This document shows, piece by piece, positions 53,581 through 61,623 of a DNA stretch of 64,000 nt. The position numbers and the translations under genes were made by a program. Under the pieces are notes generated by a model, which saw nothing but the letters and a program-made list of their open reading frames with translations, did no database searches and had not been told where the DNA came from. Each line of letters begins with the position of its first letter. The stretch's first letter is position 1. The stretch is from Mycobacterium cookii (GTDB lineage: Bacteria > Actinomycetota > Actinomycetes > Mycobacteriales > Mycobacteriaceae), in assembly GCF_010727945.1 (NCBI RefSeq), contig NZ_AP022569.1:4526001-4590000 (forward strand), given 5' to 3'.

Positions 53581-53904
53581 CGTGACCTCCTCATAATTAA
53601 AGTCACCCCGATTTTAACTACTGTTTGGCACCAGTGCGAAATATCGATCGAGGTTGTCGCGTATCCCACGAATTGTTATCTGCATCACATCGCTGGCGGG
53701 AGGAGCGACATCGACCGCGCTCGAGAGGGCGTTTTGACCTGCGCGGATATCCGCCGGTAAGCTGCTCCGTTGGCGTGCGGTACGCCGGGCCTCGGGTCAA
53801 TGTCGGTCGCCGAGAACATCCCTTGTCCGCAGAGCGCCTGACCGGCACCCGGGTCACCGGGATCCGAACCCGCGGAAGCGGCCCGAAAGAAAGAGGTAAG
53901 CGCT
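53581..53904. other. Intergenic region upstream of rplM
   Basis: This 324-base region contains divergent promoters. The rplM-rpsI promoter candidate is at 53734-53763. Nothing else of note was recognised. Confidence 0.5.
53734..53763 (+). promoter_or_regulatory. Promoter of rplM-rpsI
   Basis: TTGACC (53734-53739), an 18-base spacer and TAAGCT (53758-53763) give a good SigA-like promoter pointing to rplM, with a leader of about 135 bases. Confidence 0.6.
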
Positions 53905-54348
53905 GTGTCCACCTACGCGCCTAAGGCGGGTGACACCACGCGGACGTGGTACGTCATCGACGCCCAGGACGTGGTGCTTGGTCGCCTCGCCGTTGCTGCA
54001 GCGAATCTGCTGCGCGGCAAGCACAAGCCGACGTTCACACCCAATGTCGACGGCGGTGACTTCGTCATCATCGTCAACGCCGACAAGGTCGCCATCAGCG
54101 GCGACAAACTGCAGAACAAGCTCGCTTACCGGCACTCGGGTTATCCCGGCGGGCTGCGCAGTCGCACCATCGGTGAGCTGCTGGAAAAGCACCCCGACCG
54201 CGTGGTCGAGAAGGCGATTCTGGGCATGATCCCGAAGAACAAGCTCGGTCGTCAGATCAAGCGCAAGCTGCACGTTTACGCCGGGCCGCAGCACCCGCAC
54301 GCCGCACAGCAGCCGACCCAGTACGAGATCAAGCAGGTGGCCCAGTAA
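53905..54348 (+). CDS. rplM: 50S ribosomal protein L13
   Basis: A 147-residue protein. GTG 53905 follows GAAAGAGGTAA. It starts [20 protein letters not shown] and contains the conserved [20 protein letters not shown] [13 protein letters not shown] and AILGMIPKN. The last base is the first base of the rpsI ATG, so the pair is coupled. Rv3443c equivalent. Confidence 0.97.
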   Translation: MSTYAPKAGDTTRTWYVIDAQDVVLGRLAVAAANLLRGKHKPTFTPNVDGGDFVIIVNADKVAISGDKLQNKLAYRHSGYPGGLRSRTIGELLEKHPDRVVEKAILGMIPKNKLGRQIKRKLHVYAGPQHPHAAQQPTQYEIKQVAQ

Positions 54349-54857
54349 TGACCGAGACCGCAGCAACCGAGACCGAGGTCGTCGTCGAAGAGACCGCCGA
54401 GACCGCCGAGACCGCTGAGACCCCCGCTCCCGCCGCAGCGCCGGCCGCGCGGGAGGACTCCTTCGTCATCGAACGTCCGATCCAGACCGTCGGCCGCCGC
54501 AAAGAGGCCGTCGTCCGGGTTCGCCTGGTGCCCGGCACCGGCAAGTTCGATCTGGACGGCCGCAGCCTGGAGGCCTACTTCCCCAACAAGGTGCACCAGC
54601 AGCTGATCAAGGCCCCGCTGGTGACCGTGGACCGGGTGGACAGCTTCGACATCTTCGCCCACCTCGACGGCGGGGGCCCGTCCGGCCAGGCCGGCGCGCT
54701 GCGTCTGGCGATCGCGCGGGCATTGATCCTGGTCCAGCCCGAGGACCGGCCCGCGCTGAAGAAGGCCGGCTTCCTCACGCGTGACCCGCGTGCCACCGAG
54801 CGTAAGAAGTACGGCCTGAAGAAGGCCCGCAAGGCGCCGCAGTACAGCAAGCGCTGA
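54348..54857 (+). CDS. rpsI: 30S ribosomal protein S9
   Basis: A 169-residue protein with a mycobacterial acidic N-terminal extension ([18 protein letters not shown], repeats of TAET). The S9 core follows: [20 protein letters not shown] and the invariant [15 protein letters not shown] tail that reaches the P-site tRNA. Rv3442c equivalent. Confidence 0.97.
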   Translation: MTETAATETEVVVEETAETAETAETPAPAAAPAAREDSFVIERPIQTVGRRKEAVVRVRLVPGTGKFDLDGRSLEAYFPNKVHQQLIKAPLVTVDRVDSFDIFAHLDGGGPSGQAGALRLAIARALILVQPEDRPALKKAGFLTRDPRATERKKYGLKKARKAPQYSKR

Positions 54858-54956
54858 TCCACGCGGCGATCACGGCCGCGTACCGGTTGGGTGGCACTCC
54901 GGGCAATCCGCCTGTCGCGAGTGTGCGCGGTCACCGACTGTGAGAGGTTTGTCCGC

Positions 54957-56294
54957 ATGGGTCGACTTTTCGGCACCGACGGCGTCCGCGGCGTCGCCAA
55001 TCGTGAGCTCACTGCCGAGCTAGCGATGGCGCTCGGCGCCGCGGCCGCCCGGCGGCTGACCAGCCTGGGCGGTCGACGCCGTCGGGTCGCGGTCATCGGC
55101 CGCGATCCGCGAGCCAGCGGCGAAATGCTGGAAGCCGCGGTGATCGCCGGCATGACCAGCGAAGGCGTCGACGCGCTTCGGGCCGGTGTGCTGCCGACCC
55201 CGGCGGTGGCCTACCTGACGCACGCCTACGACGCCGACTTCGGCGTGATGATCTCCGCGTCGCACAACCCGATGCCCGACAACGGCATCAAGATTTTCGG
55301 GCCGGGCGGCCACAAGCTCGACGACGCGACCGAGGACCAGATCGAGGATCTGGTCGCGGCCGGTCCGGGTCTGCGTCCGATCGGGGCCGAGATCGGACGC
55401 GTGATCGACGCCGAGGACGCCCTCGACCGCTACCTGCGTCAGGTGGGCAAGGCGAACACCGTTCAGCTCAACGGGCTGACCGTCGTCGTCGACTGCGCGC
55501 ACGGCGCCGCTTCGGAGGCCGCGCCGCGCGCCTACCGTGCTGCCGGTGCGCGCGTCATCGCGATCAACGCCGAGCCCAACGGCCTCAACATCAACGATCG
55601 CTGCGGCTCGACGCACCTCGATGTGTTGCAGTCGGCGGTGCTCAGCCATGGCGCAGACCTCGGCTTGGCGCACGACGGCGACGCCGACCGGTGCCTGGCG
55701 ATCGATGCCGCCGGCCAGATCGTCGACGGCGACGCGATCATGGTGATCCTCGCGCTGGCGATGCGGGAGGCCGGCGAATTGGCCGGCAACACTCTGGTCG
55801 CGACCGTGATGAGCAATCTTGGCCTGCACCTGGCGATGCGTGCGGCCGGCGTCGAGGTCCGCACCACCAGCGTCGGCGACCGGTATGTGTTGGAGGAGTT
55901 GCGATCTGGCGAGTTCAGCCTCGGCGGCGAACAGTCCGGCCACATCGTGCTGCCGAACCTGTCGACCACCGGCGACGGCATCCTCACCGGCCTGCGGGTG
56001 ATGTCGCGGATGGCACAGACCGGCACGCCGCTCGCGGGTCTCGCGTCGGCGATGCACACCCTGCCGCAAGTGCTGATCAACGTCGGAGTGGCCGACAAGG
56101 ACGCCGCCGTCGCCGCGCCGTCGGTGCAGACCGCGCTGCAGCAGGCCGAGGACGAACTCGGCGACACCGGTCGAATCCTGTTGCGTCCCTCGGGAACCGA
56201 ACAATTGATTCGGGTGATGGTGGAAGCCGACGACGAGCACGTCGCTCACCGGTTGGCCGCCCACGTCGCTGACACCGTGCGCGCCACGCACTAA
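54957..56294 (+). CDS. glmM: Phosphoglucosamine mutase
   Basis: A 445-residue enzyme that interconverts glucosamine 6-phosphate and 1-phosphate for peptidoglycan precursor synthesis. It starts [20 protein letters not shown]; the phospho-serine is S102 in [12 protein letters not shown]; the metal loop is AHDGDADRC; the phosphate-binding end is [12 protein letters not shown]. It follows rpsI by about 100 bases. It is followed by the first copy of a 46-bp direct repeat. Confidence 0.96.
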   Translation: MGRLFGTDGVRGVANRELTAELAMALGAAAARRLTSLGGRRRRVAVIGRDPRASGEMLEAAVIAGMTSEGVDALRAGVLPTPAVAYLTHAYDADFGVMISASHNPMPDNGIKIFGPGGHKLDDATEDQIEDLVAAGPGLRPIGAEIGRVIDAEDALDRYLRQVGKANTVQLNGLTVVVDCAHGAASEAAPRAYRAAGARVIAINAEPNGLNINDRCGSTHLDVLQSAVLSHGADLGLAHDGDADRCLAIDAAGQIVDGDAIMVILALAMREAGELAGNTLVATVMSNLGLHLAMRAAGVEVRTTSVGDRYVLEELRSGEFSLGGEQSGHIVLPNLSTTGDGILTGLRVMSRMAQTGTPLAGLASAMHTLPQVLINVGVADKDAAVAAPSVQTALQQAEDELGDTGRILLRPSGTEQLIRVMVEADDEHVAHRLAAHVADTVRATH

Positions 56295-56295
56295 G

Positions 56296-56341
56296 GGAAC
56301 CATTTCCCGACAGGTCCCGTCGAATTCGTTATGGGACAACG
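56296..56341. repeat. 46-bp direct repeat, copy 1
   Basis: It matches 57107-57152 at 44 of 46 positions. This copy starts one base after the glmM stop and carries an orphan copy of the ATGGGACAACG start of the gene at 57142. The two copies are 811 bases apart and bracket the cassette of two small genes. Confidence 0.95.
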
Positions 56342-56413
56342 GGTGTCACCAGCGGCCCTTGATCGCTGCGCGAGCTCGGCTCGAGCAGTGCGCAACGCTA
56401 CCTGCGAGCGTAT

Positions 56414-56432
56414 TGTAAACCCATGGTTTACA
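56414..56432. promoter_or_regulatory. Palindromic operator of the toxin-antitoxin-like cassette
   Basis: TGTAAACC, CAT, GGTTTACA: a perfect 8-bp inverted repeat just before the first gene's ATG (56434) and next to TATTGT (56411-56416), a likely -10. This is the classic place for an autoregulatory operator. Confidence 0.65.
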
Positions 56433-56433
56433 G

Positions 56434-56667
56434 ATGGAGATTAGAGCCAGCGCACGCAGGCATGGCGTCGAGGACGCCGACATGCTGCACGCCTGGCGCA
56501 ACCAGCTCCGCTACATCGAACTCGAATACGACGGGCAGCGTCAGCTCTTGGTCATCGGGCCGAGCCGCTCCGGCGCGCTACTGGAGATGGTTCTGCCTAT
56601 CGATCCGCCGCAGCGAATCATTCACGCAGACAACTTGCGGTCCACGTTTTATGGGTATCTCCGTTGA
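56434..56667 (+). CDS. Small toxin-like protein of a two-gene cassette
   Basis: A 77-residue protein: [20 protein letters not shown], then [20 protein letters not shown] and a C-terminal [19 protein letters not shown]. The HGV-x-D-x-DM-LHA pattern occurs in small actinobacterial proteins annotated as toxins of the BrnT/DUF4258 kind; this assignment is from memory. Its stop is 18 bases before the next start. A perfect palindrome precedes it. Confidence 0.6.
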   Translation: MEIRASARRHGVEDADMLHAWRNQLRYIELEYDGQRQLLVIGPSRSGALLEMVLPIDPPQRIIHADNLRSTFYGYLR

Positions 56668-56684
56668 CGCGGGAAAGTGAAGTA

Positions 56685-57104
56685 ATGGCAGCGGAATTCG
56701 AGATCACTCGCGACAAGTCCGGCGAGTTCCGGTTTCATCTCAAGGCTCCTGACGGCGAGATTCTTGTCACCAGCCACGCCTATACGACTCGAGCGAAGGC
56801 CGAGCGAGGCGTCGAGTCAGTCAGGACAAGCGCGCACGGCGCCCAGATTCACTACCTTTCGACGGTCGAAGCCGAAGAACCTGGCATTGAGGTCTGGCTG
56901 GATTCGGTCGACCCTGATCCGGCCGACGCCAGGGACGCAACGCATATCCGACGGGTCATTGCGGCTGCCGAGACGGTGCGAGCCGCGCAGTCGGAGTTGC
57001 GCGGCGCCGTCAGCGCTGCCCGTGCCGCCGGCGACACGTGGGACGCGATCGGTGTCGCGTTGGGCACTACCCGGCAGAACGCGTATCAGCGGTTTGGTCG
57101 CTGA
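56685..57104 (+). CDS. YegP/DUF1508-like protein with C-terminal helix-turn-helix
   Basis: A 139-residue protein. ATG 56685 follows GAAAGTGAAG. Residues 4-55 form the YegP/DUF1508 beta-hairpin ([20 protein letters not shown], then [15 protein letters not shown]). The C-terminal helix-turn-helix ([20 protein letters not shown], ending YQRFG) is a DNA-binding module resembling MerR/sigma-4-type helices. It could be the autoregulator/antitoxin of the cassette acting on the palindrome at 56414. Function unproven. Confidence 0.6.
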   Translation: MAAEFEITRDKSGEFRFHLKAPDGEILVTSHAYTTRAKAERGVESVRTSAHGAQIHYLSTVEAEEPGIEVWLDSVDPDPADARDATHIRRVIAAAETVRAAQSELRGAVSAARAAGDTWDAIGVALGTTRQNAYQRFGR

Positions 57105-57106
57105 CT

Positions 57107-57152
57107 GGAACCGTTTCCCGACACGTCCCGTCGAATTCGTTATGGGACAACG
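57107..57152. repeat. 46-bp direct repeat, copy 2
   Basis: It matches copy 1 at 44 of 46 positions. It begins two bases after the YegP/HTH gene stop and includes the true start codon (57142) and first codons of the following ESX-associated gene. Confidence 0.95.
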
Positions 57153-57444
57153 AGACGCATTTGTGGACGCTGCGACGGTGCGCGCGGTCGCGGACCGGTT
57201 CGACGACACCGCACATCGCATCGACGCGGTGGTGCGTATTCATCTCGGCGGGTTGACTTTCGACGGAGCCACCGCGGGGCGGGCTTATGCCGGCCAGGGC
57301 GATGCGATCAGGTTCGCGCTGCACCGGCTCAGCGCCGAGCTGACGCAATGGGCAAGGGCCACTGCAGAAGTCGCTGCGACCCTGCGCGCGAGCGCGGACC
57401 GCTACAGCGAAGCGGACCAGTACGCCGCCGCGGGAATCGGCTGA
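57142..57444 (+). CDS. EspC/DUF2580-like small ESX-associated protein (Rv3440c position)
   Basis: A 100-residue helical protein with alanine-rich amphipathic helices (VDAATVRAVADRFDDTAHRI, ending ADRYSEADQYAAAGIG) resembling EspC/DUF2580 and WXG100-like proteins. ATG 57142 lies inside direct-repeat copy 2. It precedes the WxG-containing gene at 57447 by two bases. It is a candidate type VII substrate, with unknown function. Confidence 0.75.
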   Translation: MGQRDAFVDAATVRAVADRFDDTAHRIDAVVRIHLGGLTFDGATAGRAYAGQGDAIRFALHRLSAELTQWARATAEVAATLRASADRYSEADQYAAAGIG

Positions 57445-57446
57445 CG

Positions 57447-58766
57447 ATGGCCGACCGGTTGGATGTGGCAGGGCGGCTGGCAGAGGGCCGCCAAGCCGTC
57501 GAGCACACACAGACCTACGTGCAGGCCTGCCATGCGCTCGGCTATCAGCAGCCCGACCTGACCGCGCACGCCGGCCAGGTGGAGGACTGGTACGACGCCG
57601 AATCCGGGCTGGATCTCAAGGCGCTCGACGGCGATTGCGCAACGCTGCGCGCGGCGGTCAATGCCGTCGAGGAGGCGCTTTTCATGCAGCGTACGCAGGT
57701 GACCGAGCTTGCGGCGGGTTGGCGAGGTTCGGGTGCTGACGCCGCGGCGGGCTTTGTGCAGCGCCACTGCGACGTCGCGGCGGACGTGGCCGCGCACGTC
57801 CGATCCGCCGCTGAGGGCTGCGCCGCGCTGCGCGACAACCTATGGCAGTTGGTCGACGGCAAAGTCGCGACCACGGTCGCCATCGACGATCGCCGAGCGG
57901 CGCAGCGGCCGGCCTGGCTGTCTGCAGCGCACACCGTCGTGACGGGCGAGGGAGACCGTTCGGTCGCTGACGACCTGATCCGTCAGCAGGTAATTCCCTA
58001 CGTGGACGACGATATTCGTAACGATTGGCTGGCCGCGATGCATTCGACGACGGCGTCGATCGCGCGGTCCTACGACACGGCCATCCACGCGTTGACGTCG
58101 ACGCCGGAGGTGGCTTTCGAGATTCCGGGCGAGCTGGGCCCGAAGCGGCAGCCGACGTCCGGTGAGCCAGTTGGTCCGGCCCCGACAGCGCAGACGTTGC
58201 CCGACATCGCAAGTCCCGCCGCGACGGTGCCCGCGGCGGCGCAGGCCCAGCCGTCACCGACAATGCCGGAGCCGCAGCCACTTTCGGATGATCCACCTGA
58301 GGTGTCGGGAACACCGCTGGACGATCTGAGCGGATTATCCACGGGCGCAGGTGGTTTGGGTGGTCTGGGCGGTATCGCCGGGGGCATCGGGGGAGTCATC
58401 GGAAGCATCGTCGACGGTATCGGCAGCCTGATCGGCTCGCTGGCCGGCGGACTGGGCGATGCCGCCGGTTCCGGCGACCCGCTACTCGATGATGAGCCGG
58501 TCGACACAGACGACATTGCGGATGACCCGGAGGAAGCCGCCGATCCGGAGCCGACCGTTCCGGACGACACCGCCGTTCCGGAGGAACCGGTCGAGCAGCT
58601 CGCCGAAAGCCCCCCTGCGGCAGTCGAAGCCGTCAACGAGCCGGCTGCACCGCCGCCGATCGACCCGCCTGCGGCCGACCAGCCGGCGCCGCTGGCGGGG
58701 CCGCCGCCGGACGGATCGACGCCGTGCGAGATCGCCGAAGATCAATTGCCCCAGGCGGGGCAGTGA
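57447..58766 (+). CDS. Alanine/proline-rich ESX-associated protein (Rv3439c position)
   Basis: A 439-residue protein. The N-terminal 220 residues are helical with a W-x-G turn (GWRGSGADAAAGF), like long type VII substrates. A Gly-rich hydrophobic region (about 305-345, GGLGGLGGIAGGIGGVIGSI) might pack against membrane. The remainder is acidic and Pro-rich. Two bases separate it from the previous gene, so they form a pair and resemble an EspC/EspA-like substrate set. Export is inferred. Confidence 0.75.
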   Translation: MADRLDVAGRLAEGRQAVEHTQTYVQACHALGYQQPDLTAHAGQVEDWYDAESGLDLKALDGDCATLRAAVNAVEEALFMQRTQVTELAAGWRGSGADAAAGFVQRHCDVAADVAAHVRSAAEGCAALRDNLWQLVDGKVATTVAIDDRRAAQRPAWLSAAHTVVTGEGDRSVADDLIRQQVIPYVDDDIRNDWLAAMHSTTASIARSYDTAIHALTSTPEVAFEIPGELGPKRQPTSGEPVGPAPTAQTLPDIASPAATVPAAAQAQPSPTMPEPQPLSDDPPEVSGTPLDDLSGLSTGAGGLGGLGGIAGGIGGVIGSIVDGIGSLIGSLAGGLGDAAGSGDPLLDDEPVDTDDIADDPEEAADPEPTVPDDTAVPEEPVEQLAESPPAAVEAVNEPAAPPPIDPPAADQPAPLAGPPPDGSTPCEIAEDQLPQAGQ

Positions 58767-58775
58767 TGCACTGGC

Positions 58776-59819
58776 TCAGCTGGGCACGAGTTCGCGCAAC
58801 TGCTCGACGAAGCGCACGGATTCGTGCCGGTCCGTGCTGATCGGTGTCGCGAGAAGCGTTGTGACACCGGCTTCGGCGAATGCCGCCACCCGCTCGGCGA
58901 CGAAGCCGCGGGGGCCGACCAGCGAGATCGACCGGACCAGCTCATCGGGAACGGCGGCGATGGCGTCCTTCTTGTTGCCGCCCAAGTACAGGTCCTGGAT
59001 GCGGTCCGCGACCTCGCCGAACCCGTAACGGGTGGCCAGGTTGTGGTAGAAGTTGCGGCCCTTCGCCCCCATCCCGCCGATGTAGAGGGCGAGTTGTGGT
59101 TTGAGCCATTCGAGCCGGTCGTCGACATCGTCGCCGATCGCCAGCGACGGGCCCGCCATCACATCCAGAGTGCCCAGCTCGGGATCACGCTTGGCCATGC
59201 CGGCGTCCAGCGCTTCGCCCCACACCGACTTCGCTTTCTCGGGATAGAAGAAGATCGGTTGCCAGCTCTCCGCGATCTCCGCCGTCAGCTCCACGTTCTT
59301 CGGGCCCAGCGCCGCAATCGAAATCGGAATCCGTTCCCGTACCGGGTGATTGATGAGCTGTAACGGCTTGCCCAACCCGGTGCCGCGCTCCGCGGGCAGT
59401 GGAACTTGGTAATGCTTGCCGTTGTGGTTGACCCGCTCGCGGCGCCACACCTGGCGGCAGATGTCCACCACTTCGCGGGTGCGGCCCAGCGGAGCGTCGA
59501 ACGGAAGGCCGTGAAAACCCTCGATGACCTGCGGTCCGGACGTGCCGATGCCGAGCTGGAACCGGCCGTCGGAGACGTAGTCCAGGCCCGCGGCCGTCAT
59601 CGCCAGCAGGGTGGGCGTGCGGGTGTAGATCGGGAACACGCCAGAGCCGAGTTCGATCGTGTTGGTCTTGGCCGCCAGGTAGCCGAGCTGGCTGACCGCG
59701 TCATAGGAATACGCCTCGGGCATCAGCACGATGTCGGCGCCGACCTTCTCCAACTCGACCACGTGATCCGCGGCCTCTTTGAAGTCGCCGGAATAGTTCA
59801 GCGTAAGTCCGATTTTCAT
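58776..59819 (-). CDS. LLM-class F420-dependent oxidoreductase
   Basis: A 347-residue TIM-barrel flavin/F420 enzyme. N-terminal MKIGLTLNYSGDFKEAADHV, F420-site PEAYSYD and LGIGTSGPQVIEGFHG, C-terminal ATPISTDRHESVRF. ATG 59819 is preferred to GTG 59825 because TATAAC ends six bases before it, giving a leaderless start. A palindrome lies immediately upstream. Substrate unknown; the shape suggests the subfamily of Rv3520c-type enzymes. Confidence 0.85.
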   Translation of the reverse strand: MKIGLTLNYSGDFKEAADHVVELEKVGADIVLMPEAYSYDAVSQLGYLAAKTNTIELGSGVFPIYTRTPTLLAMTAAGLDYVSDGRFQLGIGTSGPQVIEGFHGLPFDAPLGRTREVVDICRQVWRRERVNHNGKHYQVPLPAERGTGLGKPLQLINHPVRERIPISIAALGPKNVELTAEIAESWQPIFFYPEKAKSVWGEALDAGMAKRDPELGTLDVMAGPSLAIGDDVDDRLEWLKPQLALYIGGMGAKGRNFYHNLATRYGFGEVADRIQDLYLGGNKKDAIAAVPDELVRSISLVGPRGFVAERVAAFAEAGVTTLLATPISTDRHESVRFVEQLRELVPS

Positions 59820-59835
59820 TGCCACGTTATACCAC

Positions 59836-59847
59836 CCAACCGGTTGG
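59836..59847. promoter_or_regulatory. TetR-type palindromic operator
   Basis: CCAACCGGTTGG, a perfect 12-bp palindrome extended by AACCAA/TTGGTT-like flanks, lies just upstream of the -10 of the LLM gene. CAACCGGTTG-type sequences are common operators of TetR regulators. No regulator gene is nearby in the window. Confidence 0.55.
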
Positions 59848-59856
59848 TTGATTAAT

Positions 59857-60699
59857 TCAGCCCTTGAGTAGGGCGACGAACTTCTCTTCAGGGGTCACGG
59901 GTACCGCGTCGTCCTCCAACGCGACGGTTCTGGGCAGTTGGACGTCGGGATCGGCGAAATCGCGGTACGTCTTGTCTCCGCCCAGTGCGTACAGCAGATA
60001 GCCGGTCAACAGTGCGCGGACCGCCTTCTGCGTCTTGCGATCCGGCGAGCCCAGACCGAACGCGGTACCCAGTCGACGGCCTTCGGCCAGCCCGTTGGGC
60101 TGCGCTTTGTTGACGATCCGCAGCGTGGCTGCGTCCCACGATTTCCACAGTTCAATCGCGTTGGACCGCAATGCCTTTGCCACTCCCGGCGCGCTGAACA
60201 CCACGCCGGGCACGCGCAGTGACGCCGCGGGCTGCTCGGCGGGCGGGCTGGTGACGGTGGGGAAGATCGCCGCGACGGCCTTGGGTTTGACCTTCATGCC
60301 GGCTGCCGCGAACACCGCCGCCGAGCCGCCGAACCCATGCCCGACGACGCCGAGTTTGTCGTGGTGGACGCTGATTTTGCCCGGCCCCAGCCGCACGCCG
60401 GCGGCGATGTCGAGCGCAGTGCCCAGGTCGAACGCGAGGTGCAACGCCGATGGCGCCAATCCCCGCTCGGTATCCGGGGCCGCCGCGACGATGCCCCACG
60501 ACGCCAGATGCTCCAGAAGTCCCGAGTAACGCCCGACTCCGGTAAGCCAGTCGTGCCCGAACGCCACACCGGGCAAGTTGAACCCCGCTTCGGGTGTGTA
60601 GACGGCGCCCGGCAAGCCCGCGAAGGCCAAGTCCCCGCGCAAGACTCGATGCGGCCCACGTCGGGTCAGAGCGGCGACGAGCGTGCGGGTCTTGGCCAC
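59857..60699 (-). CDS. Alpha/beta-hydrolase-fold protein lacking the nucleophile serine (Rv3438 position)
   Basis: A 280-residue protein with an alpha/beta-hydrolase fold: the strand-turn-helix GVVGHGFGGSAAVFAAAG, an oxyanion-type GHDWLTGVG, and a C-terminal PEEKFVALLKG. The nucleophile elbow reads G-H-G-F-G, with Gly where GxSxG enzymes have Ser, so hydrolase activity is doubtful. Start GTG 60699 is chosen over an upstream ATG (VAKTRTLV is the natural N-terminus). Position and length match Rv3438 as I recall. Confidence 0.75.
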   Translation of the reverse strand: MAKTRTLVAALTRRGPHRVLRGDLAFAGLPGAVYTPEAGFNLPGVAFGHDWLTGVGRYSGLLEHLASWGIVAAAPDTERGLAPSALHLAFDLGTALDIAAGVRLGPGKISVHHDKLGVVGHGFGGSAAVFAAAGMKVKPKAVAAIFPTVTSPPAEQPAASLRVPGVVFSAPGVAKALRSNAIELWKSWDAATLRIVNKAQPNGLAEGRRLGTAFGLGSPDRKTQKAVRALLTGYLLYALGGDKTYRDFADPDVQLPRTVALEDDAVPVTPEEKFVALLKG

Positions 60700-60819
60700 C
60701 CGTTGACGGTAGCGCACGCGGTCTTCGTCCCAACTAGCCTGCGACCAGGCGAGTCAGGCAATGGCAAGCCGATTGACAATGGATCGCCAGGCAACACGCG
60801 GTGAACGGGCGTTTCGGGC

Positions 60820-60900
60820 CGCTGCCACGACGACAACTTCTTCGACGGCGAGCCCCGCGACGCGGGCCACTGGCACGGCATAGGCACTTGGCATCCGTGA
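60820..60900 (+). pseudogene. Decayed copy of the Gly/Trp/Asp-rich secreted protein gene
   Basis: The frame from 60820 reads RCHDDNFFDGEPRDAGHWHG, ending TWHP at a stop (60898-60900). It is clearly related to NRCHDDFYGDGDPHDQGHWHG of the intact gene at 61131. A TGA directly upstream and the lack of a signal peptide show it is broken. It is followed by a hairpin like that of the intact gene. Confidence 0.65.
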
Positions 60901-60927
60901 ATCGATACCGATTTGTGATTTGCTGAC

Positions 60928-60955
60928 GCAGCCGCCCCCAACTCGGGGCGGCTGC
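60928..60955 (+). terminator. Hairpin after the decayed secreted-protein copy
   Basis: GCAGCCGCCCC (60928-60938), a six-base loop, GGGGCGGCTGC (60945-60955): a perfect 11-bp stem. It closely resembles the hairpin at 61545-61574 after the intact paralogue, supporting duplication of gene plus terminator. Confidence 0.75.
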
Positions 60956-61130
60956 TCCATTTCGGAGCTGCCAATCGAGGGAACGTGCCGGTCAGGCGTC
61001 TGCGCGGGCGTCAGCGCAGCGGACGCTTGCCACTGAAACTTAGGTAATACCAAGGCTATTCATAGCGACTCATAACAGAATTTGCCCGCGAAGTGTTTGG
61101 CGTGTACGCCTCGGGTGGTACCCGTTGCGG

Positions 61131-61505
61131 GTGATAAACATCAAACGAATCGCAGCTGCGACAGCCATCACCGCGGGTCTAGGGCTTGCTGGTGTGGGCG
61201 CGGCGAGCGTTGCCGACGCGCAGCCGACCGGCCCGTTGCCCGACTACCACTGGTGCCCTGGTCAGTTCTTCGATCCGGGCTGGGGCAACAACTGGGACTG
61301 GAACCGGTGCCACGACGACTTCTATGGCGACGGGGACCCGCATGACCAAGGCCACTGGCACGGTTATGGCGCCTGGCACGGCGACAACGACCGTGGCTGG
61401 GACAACGGCCGTGGGCCCGGCTGGGACAACGGCCGTGGCCCGGGCGGCCCCGGCTACCACGACAACGACCACCCCGGTGGTCCCGGTTGGAATGACCACC
61501 GGTAA
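61131..61505 (+). CDS. Secreted Gly/Trp/Asp/His-rich protein
   Basis: A 124-residue protein. The signal peptide (AAATAITAGLGLAGVGAASV, ending ADA) is followed by PLPDYHWCPGQFFDPGWG and RCHDDFYGDG, with two cysteines that may pair, and a repetitive tail containing GWDNGRGP repeats and many His/Asp residues that could bind metal. Several mycobacteria have such HWH-rich proteins; the function is unknown. Start GTG 61131 gives a normal signal peptide; TTG 61125 is an alternative. Confidence 0.75.
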   Translation: MINIKRIAAATAITAGLGLAGVGAASVADAQPTGPLPDYHWCPGQFFDPGWGNNWDWNRCHDDFYGDGDPHDQGHWHGYGAWHGDNDRGWDNGRGPGWDNGRGPGGPGYHDNDHPGGPGWNDHR

Positions 61506-61544
61506 GCCGGTTAACAGATAGTTGACTTCCTGCAGGTGAGAACA

Positions 61545-61574
61545 GTGCAGCCGTCCCGATCGGGGCGGCTGCAC
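61545..61574 (+). terminator. Hairpin terminator after the secreted Gly/Trp-rich gene
   Basis: GTGCAGCCGTCCC (61545-61557), GATC loop, GGGGCGGCTGCAC (61562-61574), 13 bp with one wobble. It resembles 60928-60955. Confidence 0.8.
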
Positions 61575-61623
61575 TGCGCTGCAAGGGGCTCGCGACGACT
61601 CGACTGCACTACCCTGAAGGGCT

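Noticed and set aside
61505..61623. glmS ribozyme or riboswitch
   Set aside because: The gap before glmS is about 120 bases, mostly occupied by the hairpin terminator of the upstream gene; no glmS-ribozyme core is visible and such elements are not expected in mycobacteria.
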